Below are positions 11,101 to 22,018 of a stretch of DNA of 64,000 bases, in pieces; the first letter of the stretch is position 1, and each line of letters starts with the position of its first letter. The translations under genes and the position numbers were made by a program. The stretch comes from Mimachlamys varia (taxonomy: Eukaryota; Mollusca; Bivalvia; Pectinida; Pectinidae): NCBI GenBank assembly GCA_947623455.1, contig OX392542.1, forward strand, positions 12,965,625 to 13,029,624. The letters are read 5' to 3'. The notes below the pieces were generated by a model, which saw only the letters and a list, made by a program, of their open reading frames with translations, was not told where the DNA came from and made no database searches.

Positions 11101-14100
11101 ACAGTACCAACTCAGGGACAGTTGTATTATATATGTACTTATAAAATGTCATTTAATACTTGACTGGCCATACTTTGCACTGGTTAAGCATTCATGGTTG
11201 AAAGTTTGACATCCAATGTAGAGAATACACACAAGGCTTATTAAACAGAATTCTATACAGAATGTGGATGTCTCAAACATCACATATTGAATATCCGAAG
11301 CAAGATACTTGTGCAAGTGCTCATACCATTTTCTTCTCCAGATTGTACTTTTCCTCGTTCAATTGCGTGACTTTGGAGCGAGCCTGAGACAGTTGCGACT
11401 CTAGCTGTTTTATCCGGTCACCGTCTGCCTCACCTCTACTGGAGTGGAGGAGAATCATCATCTGGTTCTGAAACAAGAAATTGTTACAGCATTCTTACTT
11501 TATTTACTCCTGAAATTTCATAATGAACAATTCCAATTTTAGAATTGGAACAGCTCAAATGTGCCCCAAGGGTTAAATGGGTGAACAGGTGTACAAACAA
11601 CACTTTCCTTCCCACTCTCTAACAACATACAAGTTCTTTCAGGAATAACTTTTTGCTGGGTTTCCATATTTGTATAGAGTGCTGCTTGAATCCCTCCACA
11701 GCTGTAATGTTTACATACAAGAGAAATGATTGTCAGATAATTTTAGACTTTTAGTTTTTATAAACAGTAAAACTCTACTTGTTTTGTTTACATAAAAAAC
11801 ATCTCACTTTATTCAAACTGTTTGGTTTTGACCAATTCATACCTATTATTTGTAAAGTAGCCCTGGATTAGTAAAACTGTTAAGCCTCAAATACCCTGTA
11901 TTCCTTGAACAAAAATTTGTCTCCGAGTCTGCATGATCATACCATTTAATCATATCTATTCGCTGAATATGACAGTGTTGCCAACTCTCACGGCGTCAGA
12001 CAAAAACTCACGTAAATTCATCATAAAAATGACCTCTCTCACGCTGAAACAATCCTCATGCCACGTGAGCTAAATTCTCACACATTCATGAAGGTTTCTC
12101 CCTCCACCTCACACGAAGCCATAACTTGTCATTTTAGCTTTGGACCTGACTTGAATAGGCACACAAGTACCATACACAGGTGCATACACGCAAACATATT
12201 ACATGTTTGCGTCACGCTTGACAGATATATCATGACTAGTACTGTGTATCACACTGGCACTTCGGAAATACCTCAGACTAACACTTGTTAACACTAGTTA
12301 ACTATTATCTTATGTATTGACAATATATATATAATATCAGAAGTACCATTTTATAATATGTAAGTATGTTTAATCATTAACACCCTAGAATTTATAGATA
12401 GGACCAATCTCAAACTATGCGAACATGTATTCCTCAAACACTTAATGTGGACCCCTCAAATTAAGTAAATGTCGTTTGATTGTGTAAGCTGGTACATGTA
12501 TAGAAAAAATAATGCTTTCCTGGCAACAAAGTAGACAAAAGTCTTAAATACCAAGTCAGCGTTGTCAACTGTGATGCATAGCTGAGAAGGTAACATGAAC
12601 AACTCTGTATAATCTCTTACCCGTAAATTACGATTTTCAGCAGTTTGTTTTTTGCTGATCAATTCCTGTGCTTCACATTTATGCTTGAGGGAGATGAGTT
12701 TCTTCTCGGCATCAACACGGCGGTCTTCAACCTACAATTGACACAAGGATACTGTTAACTGGATTTCTTATGTCTGATTTTTTCAAATGTTATCGGAAAT
12801 TAGCTTCAGGCTGTTCCACAATTAACCATGTAGGAGGGACGAGAGGCACTTTTATAAAGACCCCCACCACCCATCAAAATTTTAAAGTGAGTTAATATAA
12901 GGATATTGTAGGTAGATCTGGTGTGACTTCCGAGAATATATATTCCAACTCTAAACCCTAAATGACCTCTTTTTAATGCTTGTATGTTGTCTGCATAAAT
13001 AGTGCCGATTGCAATTTGAACAAATTAGTGAAATTTTTTAAGTTCAAATGAACATGTATTTGTTTTATTTGCATATGCAGTCTTATACCCCTGGTTATGA
13101 AAGAGTATTTTTCTCTCATTTCAACTGCCTAAATAAGCTCAAAAATCATGAAAATACTTTTGGTTGGCCATCATTTTGAAAATATCTTCTTTTCCCTTTT
13201 AGCTTTTTTGAAGGAAACAAATGATACAGCGAGATTAAGCTTACCCCAAATTTGCAAACATAGTTTGTACAAAAAAAATTATCTCAGCTTTCTAATGTAC
13301 ACGGTTAAAATGTTGTGGAAGATTTTAATTTCATCACGTCGCCATTTTTCTCTTTTCGGTATCAGATTATATCGAACTCATGACGTCATATCATTGTTGC
13401 GCCATTGTGACGTCACGCTGTGGCTGTAATTGCATGGGTAGGTGTGTAATACAACCACATCAAGTATAGGTGAATTGCCCTAGACAGGCCAGTATTACAG
13501 ACCTAGAAATGAGGGAAAAATAATTTATTGCCTGCTAAATGTTTTCATGTAGTTGAATTAAGCAGTGTTCTTTTTATATGCTTCTATGTCATTCTTTAGT
13601 GATTGTTTTTTATGCATGTTCGTTGCTTGAATGGAATTTGTGCTTATTTCTAATTGCTTCTTTGTAAATTACACACGTCTTAATGTACTTGTATGTGTTG
13701 TAATGCTTCTATGAACTTTATTTATGCATATTTAACTAATTACATGCATGTCTTGTGCTTCTTAATCATTCTTTACCTAACACCTGTTTTTTAATATATG
13801 TTTACTGTTTGATAATTTGGTTTTGTTGGAGAGTAGCTCTAGAAGCTAATGTTATCGGTGCATATGGAACTGGCTTTCTTGTATATTGTATCTCTTACCT
13901 CCGAGAAAAATGCATTATATCCGTAACTACATCTTATCTCTAAGAAAGTATAAAATTACCCTAAATGACTTCTAAAAGGATATAAATTTTTTTATCTCAT
14001 GTCTTGCCATGTTTGATAGAGTTTACACATGTAAGAATGCTATGTAAGAAAACGATCTTCCATAGTGTGATGTCACAATAGCTCAACAATGATGTGGCAT

Positions 14101-17100
14101 CATGAGTACGGAAAACCCCGATGCTGAAAACGAGAAAAATGTGACGTAATGAAAATAAAACTTTTCATAATATTCCGTAAACATATGCTGATATCAATTT
14201 TTCGTTGCAAAAATAGTTTGCAAATATAGTTTTTGAGCTTATTAGGGTAGTTAAAATGAGAGAAAAATACTCCTTCATGACCAGGGTGTAAGATAGGGAA
14301 ATCCCACCCTCTGGGTTTTCAAATTTGGCAAAACTCTCAGGCTTAGTTAAATCTTATCTTAAGTGAGTATCTATACAATAAACAAAATCTTACCTCCGAG
14401 AAGAGAGAATTGCCCTTAACACCGTGACTAACATCAGAATCTCTCATCACATCAATCTCCAGCTTAAGTTCCACTATCTCAGTCCGGGCTCGCTGTCAAA
14501 CAAACCATAAAGCTCTCATGAATCCATTACAAGTACAATTTGTCTTTGAATTTCCTTGTTTTTCACATCTATTTAAAGGCTTAATACATGTATCTGCAGG
14601 AATTTTTTCAGCATGTTTAAAGCTGACAATGCAACTTAAAAAGCTTTCAATTAATATTTAAAAAAAAAAAATGGATTTTTTTTCTGGTTTTGAGATCGTC
14701 CCTATCTGTTCCGATCATCGTTTCTAAGGAAGTGCCGACATTTTAGTTTTGCCATTGCTTGGTAACGAGTATGGGTCCCGATGGGTATATAAAGGGCATA
14801 GCCTGTAAAACCGGTTTTCAAAGTACTCCTGACTGTCACAACATTCAGAGCTCCACGCACTCGGCAACCCCTGTCAAAAATCCAACGCACTCACCTGTAG
14901 ACTTTGAACCACAATACTGCCATGCTGGTTGTTACTAATAACACATTCTTGAAATTGCGTATCCGAAATAAAAGGTACATCACTGTATATACTTCCATAA
15001 ATCCAATATATATCGCCGAACTTCCACGTGCATATAATCGCATCCACGTACACACTCTTAGTCTTGGTCATGTAGACGCTTGACAAGCAAACACGTGTAA
15101 AACATGGCACACCCGGGTGTGTAGTCAACATTGTGAAATTATATAGTTGAACCATTCTCATGGACTTATTTGGAATTATTATGGTTTCTACGCTGGATGT
15201 TAGTACTAGTTGGATATCAAAAAGGTAGGCATAAGCGTTAATTAGCCATTTGTTTGTTTCACTTGCAACATATATTACATAAAGTTGTGTTGTGTTATTT
15301 TATTGTAAGTTTCATGGGGATATGGATGGTTTTATTACAATTTCATTTCATATTCATTATAGATCTTTCCAATATCCATATCCATATTCGTAAAAAAAAC
15401 ACACGAAAACGAGCCGTAACGTAATGTGTACAGACTATCCGTACATGTAAAAGACGTGCTACGGCGAGAGGGCAGTGTCGGAATGAAACTGGTTTTGCAA
15501 CGTGTGGTGCTTTTATACCCAAGGGTGTCTATACACGTTACCAAGCAAGGGTAAATCAAAAATGTCTGCCACTTCCTTGGTTACGAAAACCGGAAGACAC
15601 ATGGTCAATGTAGGGAACATCTCGGAAGTATTCTGAGTAATCACAATCTGAATATTTTTTTTAAATATTAATTGAAAGCTTTTTAAGTTGCATTGTCAGC
15701 TTTAAGACTTCCTGACGATGGTACAGCTGAAAATACTTTTCTCTGCCTTACGAAATCAACTTTATCATTAGACCTCAAATGTAATTGAACATTAGTCCTA
15801 CTTATGTATACCATTACTTATCTCCAGATTTGCAAATTATCAGAATAAGCCGTCGTTGTTGAGGAACAACGACTTAACTGTTTGCGGCTATTTTTTGATG
15901 ATATCAAACTTCTCAGGAAGTCAACTCTGATAGTTCAAAATACTCTTTATTCAAGCGACTATAATTTTTGTATAATTAAAACAGGATTGACAATATTTAA
16001 TTTTGTTTGAACGAAGGTTTACCATACCACAATATTTTGGAAAATATTGCGGCAAGTTAATGCTACGTATCATGGTATAACACAGCAATTAAAATTTTCA
16101 GATAGCTTAATCTCTCAGGTTTTTTTTCTATTCTGCAGCCAATCAACAAGGTGCATGTCAGAAGTTTCTCTTTGTGTTATCCTTACACTTGAGTAAAGCT
16201 ATGTCTGTTCCAGTTGATCAACAAAGTATACGAAAATATAAATCAAATGTTTCTCAATATGGTGGATGTAGCAAATGAGCAAGAACCTGACTAAGAAGAA
16301 GAAAACGTACTTCGAGAGACAAGACGTAGGAAGAAGCTTGACACTGTATTTCCTGTATCTCCTCGTCTTTCCTCGCCAGACCCTGGGCAAGTAGTTCCTG
16401 CTCACTTTTACACTGCTGTATCTCAGAACACCTCTCAATGCATTTCTTCTCCAAGTTTTTCTGAAAGGATACAGGCAAATGTTTTTAAATGGTAGAGTTT
16501 GCAGCTTCAGTTAAGAAATGCTGTGGAGAGAGGGGTATTACATACAATGAATTCTTAGGATAGAGGGACATAATTATGTATTAACCAAAGTACTAAAGAC
16601 AGATATCAGGTTCCAAATGGTATTTATTGGAATTTTATAATAAAATTCACAGTAGCATTTGAATTGAAAGATAAAGATTTAATACCAACATTTGTTATTT
16701 TGGCAGTACATATAATAGCTTCTTATGTGATGCTTGAATTTTAACAACAAAAGTTCGTTATGGGTATTGTTTTTTTAGAAATTCTTTTATCCTTCTCAGA
16801 TTTCATCATATTGTTTTATGGATCTGTCTGAAAATGGGTTAGTTCACAACTAGAGACCAAGGGCAATATTCAATTTCAGATTGGTCAATTTAGCACTTCA
16901 AGAAATAGCGATAAAATAAAATTGTGCAAGGACAGACGTAGGGCGATTTGAATAGCCCACCATCTGATGATCAAGTTACATTTTCCTCCAGCAGAGTAAC
17001 AATCTGCATCTGTAGGTCCGCCATTTCCTCCGAATCAAAACTACGGGAGGTGATATCTGCTGTTTGGTTCATTTTCCTCTCCATCAGTTCTTCTAACTGG

Positions 17101-19816
17101 CTAATCTGGTCTCTAAGCTGGCCCTCCACACTTCGGGACTGGTCTAGCTCCGACTGTAGCTTGCTGACCTGTAACAGGGAAATTTTGTAGGTTAGAACAT
17201 AACTTTAACTGTCTACCAGTGCCTAAGGTTTTACTTCTGACTTATCTCCCCCTAGGTTAGAACTTAGTGTCAAGTCAAATCTGAAAAGCACTCCCCAATA
17301 GTGGTACAAAAAGTTCAAGCCCATATATTTCAATGCCCAGTTGTTTTTCAATCAGTATTTATAATGTTGTAAGGAAGTGACATGACTAGGGTAAAACGTC
17401 TGAAACAGTTCATTTGATTCAATATATAGACCTATATAATAAAAAATTTGGTAAAGGGGAAAAACGATATTTATTTTTATGTAATCCTGATCGAAGTGAG
17501 GTAACTATCATAACTATTACATTCCCACTCAACATTACAAGTTCTGCTACATTCGATGTTATAATAATAATAATCTTTCTTTTCAATAGTTTCCTGTTGA
17601 TAGTTTTCCTTGTGAAGATTAAATCTTATACTGATGGAACTGATTCCATATTTTTGCTAAAACAAGTGTAGGAAGTCTTTGACATTAACATTTTTGAGCA
17701 CTAGTCCGGACAAACAAAATGCAGTGATTATTTTAACAAATATATTGAAATTCAAGGAATTTCCACAAGTCCAAACCAAAATTTACTAGTCGTGGGCATA
17801 GGACTAGTGGCTAACGTCGCAGACTGCCAGTGAAGGCAGCTCAGCTGTTTGATACTGTTGGCCTCCGACACTGGATCCGAGTGGTAAAAGCGTTTGAATG
17901 TCTATAATACCTTTACTACCGAGTCCTAGGTTCAACACCTACATGGGACAGTTGCTACCTTTTTGGTGTTTACTGCAGGTTTACATTCAATTCCTTTTCA
18001 TCAGATCACTGCCTATTTACCAATGATACTATTGTATTATGAGGTATGATATGACACACAGTTGCTTTGAGTTTCTGAAATGAGCCTGAAATGAGCCTCC
18101 CATTACAGTAATGTACATTTTGTAATGGGCTGCAGCTCCATATATATATAAACATTTTTTTTTTATATACTGACAGAAACTCAATCAACTGTGATATGAC
18201 TAACTTTCAACTAAATCATTTTATAACAAAATTGTTAATATTTCTTAGAACGCCTAGTGATTTACTCTTGTGACAGTCTAGATGAATGCCCTGTTCATTC
18301 ATCATGATTTACCAATGCAATACACCTTTCCATTCTGAGGACACATTTTATATTGTAGGTATGCATAACATTGGAAGAATTATAGTTGGAGATGATTTTG
18401 GTTGGTTTATTTTGTTTTACGTCCTATTATCAGCCAGGATAACTTATGGACATACCAGGTTTTGGATGTAGAGGAAAGCTGGGGTAACCGGAGAAAAACT
18501 ACTGACCTATGGTCAGTACCTACATAACAAAAGTTTCAAACTTGCAACCAAGAGGTGGAGGGCTAGGGATAGAATGTCAGCACCTAGTTGGAAATGATAT
18601 TTCTTTTTGAAAAGGGAACAAATGTAACATTGTCCAAGACCTTAGAAGATAACAAGATATAGGCTGAAACAGCTCAAGATACTTTAGCTGGAAGACTTGG
18701 CACACTGACTAAAAGATTTAAGAAATGTACTTGTATTACTGTATGTTAGTGATGTGTCATCACCTGTACATGTACAAGTAATACGACTGATTTAAAACTT
18801 TAAATAAACTATGGCTGTTACCAACTTCTACCTGTGTGTATGGTTACTGGTAACCACTTTTTGATTTTAGTTAAGTTTTTGACTGTTATACAGGGATAAT
18901 TCTGACTCTTAAAACCTATGGGAGAATTGAAGGGATTTGAGGGGATCAGCAAAACATCTATGAGATTTTTGCATATAAAGTAATATGATTTTGAATTTTG
19001 AATGAGAATTTCAGGAAAAATATTGGTAAATATCCCCAAATCTCACCCCGAAGTGATCCCTGGTTATACACTGCCTTGTTCCAGTAATATACTTACCAGT
19101 CTGACTTGCTGCTGTAATTTATTTTTTTCCATTTCGACTTTTGTGTCCATATCTTCATTGAGCCGGGACATGTCACGCTTCATTTGTGCAATTTCCCCTT
19201 TATACCATTTCTCTGTGTCCACTTTACTTTCAATTTTTAACATCAGAGAATACTTCTCTTGTTCCCATTCCTGTGTATAGAAGGCATCAGATTGTCAGGT
19301 CACAAAAACATTATACAGATTGTAATGTACCGGTATACATACGTGTACCTTTTTAACAGATTAAGACATTCTTGTGACTGAAATGGAACTTTTAATTCTG
19401 TTAAACTTTCATTTTTCTTGATGAATACAACACTATGCTATAAACATTCCATAGATCATTCATAACAGACCATTATTAAAAAGACACAATTTTAATAAAT
19501 AAGTAAAGTATACCAAGACAAAACCCTGTGAAGACCTTTATTTTCGCATGGATGATTTTTCATATTTAATAAAATGAGTATAAACTCACAATTTTCAAAT
19601 TTGATAAGTAAAGTATACCAAGATAAATTTTGTGAAGATCATTATTTTCACAGGCATGATTTTTCAAATATATTTTTTTTATACCTCTGCCTTTTGACAT
19701 TGCTCTTTGATCAGTTTTTCCCTTTCATCTTTCAATGATGAATTCTCCTCCAGCAAAGACTTCCCTATTGTTGCAGCTGTGTGCAGTTTGTTCTTTAGCT
19801 CATCAATTTCATCCAT
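7679..19816 (-). CDS. SPDL1: Protein Spindly (11 coding exons)
   Basis: Spindly is a dynein/dynactin adaptor that links the motor to the kinetochore corona through the RZZ complex. Joining 19816-19685, 19270-19097, 17168-16980, 16460-16311, 14492-14394, 12731-12621, 11467-11327, 11010-10974, 10122-10041, 9751-9567 and 8139-7679 gives one frame of 586 codons plus TGA; the human protein is about 605. All introns are GT-AG. Residues 14-18 (AATIG) are the CC1 box, which in this family contacts the dynein light intermediate chain. Residues 242-253 (GNSLFSEVEDRR) are the Spindly box, which contacts the dynactin pointed end. Most of the first 430 residues are heptad-like coiled coil; the C-terminal exon is polar and disordered. 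The last four residues, CKTQ, form a CaaX box, matching the farnesylated C-terminus of human Spindly. The ATG at 19816 has an A at -3 and lies 4 nt after an acceptor, so a non-coding first exon lies upstream. Confidence 0.94.
8509..9354. mobile_element. Inverted-repeat DNA element with TA flanks
   Basis: The left end CTGTAAATCACTTGTATTTC and the right end GAAATATAAGTGATTTACAG are near-perfect inverted repeats, and each is flanked by TA. This suggests a Tc1/mariner-type non-autonomous element in SPDL1 intron 10. No transposase frame is visible. A shorter relative, ending CTGTAAACCCACTTATTTT, is at 35158-35391. Confidence 0.55.
9366..9566 (-). repeat. SPDL1: Tandem copies of SPDL1 exon 10 end and 5' splice site
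   Basis: Directly after exon 10 on the minus strand, four further copies of the exon end (AGTATGATCCAG or close variants) each run into a GT: donors begin at 9566 (GTAAGT, the real one), 9523 (GTGGGT), 9480 (GTAAAT), 9438 (GTATTG) and 9390 (GTAAGT). Spacings are 43, 43, 42 and 48 nt. The body of each unit also keeps a match to GAACTCCAACAG from the exon. See findings. Confidence 0.9.
9567..9751 (-). CDS. SPDL1: SPDL1 exon 10
   Basis: Coiled-coil exon after acceptor TTTTGTAG. It contains NKCLRMQLKYDELQQKYDPG, which aligns with the end of the human coiled coil (LRAKLDELKLKYEPEE). Donor GTAAGT at 9566-9561. The 3' end of this exon is the source of the tandem copies in the following intron. Confidence 0.93.
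10041..10122 (-). CDS. SPDL1: SPDL1 exon 9
   Basis: Starts in phase 1 after TTTTGTAG and reads AMETSEQCNKAGDKAFTNYL; the FTNYLITMVKAK stretch aligns with the YYTDLLQMKLD region of human Spindly. Donor GTAAGT. Confidence 0.9.
10200..10720. repeat. Solo copies of the 2.5-kb palindrome family
   Basis: Three partial units share GGATCCATCCAGCACTTC, GGATCCGCTAAAAACTGACA and ACCTGCATAT with the palindrome at 2515-2868. Located in SPDL1 intron 8. Confidence 0.55.
10974..11010 (-). CDS. SPDL1: SPDL1 exon 8 (37-nt microexon)
   Basis: A small exon reading KSQTENLSERFA between acceptor GTTTTAG and donor GTAAGA. It keeps the frame between exons 7 and 9 (phase 0 in, phase 1 out), which supports it despite its size. 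Confidence 0.85.
11327..11467 (-). CDS. SPDL1: SPDL1 exon 7
   Basis: Coiled-coil exon NQMMILLHSSRGEADGDRIK through EEKYNLEKKM, corresponding to the IATLLQMKGSQ region after the Spindly box in human. Acceptor GTTTCAG, donor GTATGA. Confidence 0.92.
11930..12300. other. Unassigned intronic sequence, repeat-like
   Basis: A segment with scattered CTCAC/TCACACG phrases and CACGTGAG that does not belong to SPDL1. It has the look of an old interspersed repeat, but I could not find its ends. Confidence 0.3.
12621..12731 (-). CDS. SPDL1: SPDL1 exon 6 (second half of Spindly box)
   Basis: Begins VEDRRVDAEKKLISLKHKCE, completing GNSLFSE/VEDRR across the splice junction; LISLKHKC matches human LISMKVKY. 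Acceptor CAATTGTAG, donor GTAAGA. Confidence 0.94.
13083..14293. mobile_element. DNA element with long inverted ends
   Basis: The left end (CTTATACCCCTGGTTATGAA, then GAGTATTTTTCTCTCATTT) is mirrored at the right end (AAATGAGAGAAAAATACTCC, then CCAGGGTGTAAG). Further inside, a GATTATATCGAACTCATGACG/CATTGTGACGTCAC region on the left is mirrored by TGTGATGTCACAATAG and CATCATGAGTACGG on the right. Arms are roughly 250-350 bp around a unique centre of about 600 bp. No transposase frame. Located in SPDL1 intron 5. Confidence 0.65.
14394..14492 (-). CDS. SPDL1: SPDL1 exon 5 (first half of Spindly box)
   Basis: Reads RARTEIVELKLEIDVMRDSD and ends GNSLFSE at the donor GTAAGA. The motif is the diagnostic Spindly box and is the strongest single piece of evidence for the gene call. 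Confidence 0.95.
14620..15702. mobile_element. DNA element with 46-bp inverted ends
   Basis: AGCTGACAATGCAACTTAAA near 14620 is mirrored by TTTAAGTTGCATTGTCAGCT near 15700, and the match continues through AAGCTTTCAATTAATATTTA. Inner segments also pair (GGAAGTGCCGACATTTTAGT at 14730 against the complement near 15560). The left arm includes a TATA-like GGTATATAAAGGG. About 1.08 kb, in SPDL1 intron 4, no transposase seen. Confidence 0.65.
16311..16460 (-). CDS. SPDL1: SPDL1 exon 4
   Basis: Coiled coil KNLEKKCIERCSEIQQCKSE through QASSYVLSLE. Acceptor CTTTCAG, donor GTACGT. Fifty codons, phase 0 at both ends. Confidence 0.92.
16770..16970. repeat. Solo repeat ending 9 nt from the exon 3 donor
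   Basis: A member of the 2.5-kb palindrome family. Its terminal hairpin sequence (CCCACCATCTGATGA) is cut off a few bases from the SPDL1 exon 3 donor at 16979. It also contains GGACAGACGTAGGGCGATTT, which is typical of this family. Confidence 0.55.
16980..17168 (-). CDS. SPDL1: SPDL1 exon 3
   Basis: Coiled coil VSKLQSELDQSRSVEGQLRD through DLQMQIVTLLEEN. Acceptor CTGTTACAG; donor GTAACT, which is weaker than the others. Read-through would hit a stop two codons later, which supports a splice here. Confidence 0.9.
17790..17960 (+). repeat. tRNA-like SINE fragment
   Basis: A TAGTGGCTAACG (A-box-like) and a GGTTCAACACC (B-box-like) lie about 130 bp apart, too far for a tRNA gene but usual for SINE heads with insertions. 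Weak call. Confidence 0.3.
18057..18196. mobile_element. MITE with CACAGTTG ends
   Basis: CACAGTTGCTTTGAGTTTCTG on the left is mirrored by CAGAAACTCAATCAACTGTG on the right. The same ends occur at 35928-36361, defining one family. Confidence 0.6.
18395..18590 (+). repeat. SINE-like repeat common in molluscs
   Basis: The order TTTACGTCCTATTATCAGCC, then ACCAGGTTTTGGATGTAGAG, CCGGAGAAAAACTACTG and finally GAGGTGGAGGGCTAGGGATA matches a very abundant SINE-tail consensus that I recall from bivalve genomes. It supports a molluscan origin of the window. Confidence 0.55.
18891..19062 (-). mobile_element. MITE with CAGGGAT ends, copy 1
   Basis: Ends CAGGGATCAC and TTATCCCTG are inverted, and TATAAC is present on both sides, which may be the target duplication. 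A second copy in the opposite orientation lies at about 20090-20252. It starts about 35 nt inside the intron after SPDL1 exon 2. Confidence 0.6.
19097..19270 (-). CDS. SPDL1: SPDL1 exon 2
   Basis: Coiled coil EWEQEKYSLMLKIESKVDTE through KNKLQQQVRL. Acceptor CTATACACAG, donor GTAAGT. Fifty-eight codons, phase 0. Confidence 0.93.
19500..19680. repeat. Two-copy tandem duplication in SPDL1 intron 1
   Basis: The phrase AAGTAAAGTATACCAAGA, followed by TGTGAAGA and ATGATTTTTCA, occurs twice about 110 bp apart. Confidence 0.6.
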
Positions 19817-19819
19817 TTT
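19685..19819 (-). CDS. SPDL1: SPDL1 exon with start codon (CC1 box)
   Basis: The exon begins after the acceptor GGTCTTTTTTCAG at 19820; translation starts at ATG 19816-19814 and reads MDEIDELKNKLHTAATIGKS. AATIG with the following LLEEN aligns with AAQYG-LQLVES in human, the CC1 box. The donor GTATAA is weak. CDS part is 19685-19816. Confidence 0.93.
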
Positions 19820-20089
19820 CTGAAAAAAGACCATAAATATTGATGGTAAAACAGTATAGCTTGAAAAATTACGTTGAAGGACTAAAGTTGCTGTATTGCA
19901 CTTAATATAACCACCATAAACTCCACACATTCAGAAACTCAGAGTAACCAATAGTCTGACAGAAGTCTGCATCCTCATAATAACTACACTTCCCATCCCA
20001 TGTTTCATACCCTATACATCTGATTTGCTTTATAGCATTATACACCCCTAGCAACTAGGTATAGCTAGAAGAATTGTACCCCAGCACCA

Positions 20090-20252
20090 GGGATCACTTT
20101 GGGGCGAGATTTGGGGATTTTTACTCATATTTTTTCTGAAAATCTCATTAAAATCCAAAATTATTTCTCTTTATGTAGAAAAATCTCAGATTTTTTGCTG
20201 ACCCCAAAACATTTCTCAAATAGGTTTGAGAGTAAAAATTATCCCAGCAGCC
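20090..20252 (+). mobile_element. MITE with CAGGGAT ends, copy 2
   Basis: Inverted relative of the element at 18891-19062 (CAGGGATCACTTTGGGGCGA to AAAATTATCCC). It lies between one solo unit of the 33-bp minisatellite (about 20056-20092) and the main array, so it probably inserted into the array edge. Confidence 0.6.
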
Positions 20253-22018
20253 AGCACCATGGTATAGCTAATAGAACTGTACCCCAGCACCATGGTATAG
20301 CTAATAGAACTGTACCCCAGCACCATGGTATAGCTAGTAGAATTGTACCCCAGCACCATGGTAAAGCTAGTAGAATTGTACCCCTCCACCATGGTATAGC
20401 TAGTGGAATTGTACCCCAGCACCATGGTATAGCTGGTAGAATTGTACCCCAGCATCACGGTATAGCTAGTGGAATTGTACCCCAGCACCACAGTATAGCT
20501 TGTAGAATTGTACCCCAGCACCATGGTATAGCTAGTAGAATTGTACCCCAGCACCATGGTATAGCTAGTAGAATTGTACCCCAGCATCACAGTATAGCTA
20601 GTAGAATTTTACCCCAGCACCATGGTATAGCTAGTAGAATTTTACCCCAGCACCACAGTATAGCTGGTAGAATTATACCCCAGCACCACAGTATAGCCAG
20701 TAGAATTGTACCCCAGCACCATGGTATAGCTAGGAGAATTGTACCCCAGCACCACAGTATAGCTGGTAGAATTATACCCCAGCACCATGGTATAGCTAGT
20801 AGAATTTTACCCCAGCACCACAGTATAGCTGGTAGAATTATACCCCAGCACCATGGTATAGCCAGTAGAATTGTACCCCAGCACCATGGTATAGCTAGGA
20901 GAATTGTACCCCAGCACCACGGTATAGCTGGTAGAATTATACCCCAGCACCACAGTATAGCCAGTAGAATTGTACCCCAGCACCATGGTATAGCTAGGAG
21001 AATTGTACCCCAGCACCACGGTATAGCTGGTAGAATTGTACCCCAGCACCACAGTATAGCTGGTAGAATTGTACCCCAGCACCACAGTATAGCTGGTAGA
21101 ATTGTACCCCAGCACCATGGTATAGCTGGTAGAATTGTACCCCAGCACCACAGTATAGCTGGTAGAATTGTACCCCAGCACCATGGTATAGCTAGTAGAA
21201 TTGTACCCCAGCACCATGGTATAGCTAGTAGAATTGTACCCCAGCACCACAGTATAGCTGGTAGAATTGTACCCCAGCACCATGGTATAGCTAGTAGAAT
21301 TGTACCCCAGCACCATGGTATAGCTAGTAGAATTGTACCCCAGCACCATGGTATAGCTAGTAGAATTGTACCCCAGCACCATGGTATAGCTAGTAGAATT
21401 GTACCCCAGCACCACAGTATAGCTGGTAGAATTGTACCCCAGCACCATGGTATAGCTAGTAGAATTGTACCCCAGCACCATGGTATAGCTAGGAGAATTG
21501 TACCCCAGCACCACGGTATAGCTGGTAGAATTATACCCCAGCACCACAGTATAGCCAGTAGAATTGTACCCCAGCACCATGGTATAGCTAGGAGAATTGT
21601 ACCCCAGCACCACGGTATAGCTGGTAGAATTGTACCCCAGCACCACAGTATAGCTGGTAGAATTGTACCCCAGCACCACAGTATAGCTGGTAGTATTGTA
21701 TCCCAGCACCATGGTATAGCTGGTAGTATTGTACACCAGCACCATGGTATAGCTAGTAGTATTGTATCCCAGCACCATGGTATAGCTAGTAGTATTGTAT
21801 CCCAGCACCATGGTATAGCTGGTAGTATTGTATCCCAGCACCATGGTATAGCTAGTAGTATTGTATCCCAGCACCATGGTATAGCTGGTAGTATTGTATC
21901 CCAGCACCATGGTATAGCTAGTAGTATTGTATCCCAGCACCATGGTATAGCTAGTAGTATTGTATCCCAGCACCATGGTATAGCTAGTAGAATTATACCC
22001 CAGCACCACGGTATAGCT
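20253..22018. repeat. 33-bp minisatellite, about 53 copies
   Basis: The unit contains CACCATGGTATAGCTAGTAG and then AATTGTACCCCAG. Two sub-types alternate (CCATGG or CCACAG/CCACGG), and the last 300 bp have a third type with TATTGTATCCCAG. Both strands remain open for hundreds of codons because the unit is 11 codons long without a stop. The plus frame has period QHHGIASRIVP and the minus frame YNSTSYTMVLG. Neither has coding flanks, so I do not call a gene. It lies upstream of the SPDL1 start codon, probably within a 5'UTR intron. Confidence 0.93.
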
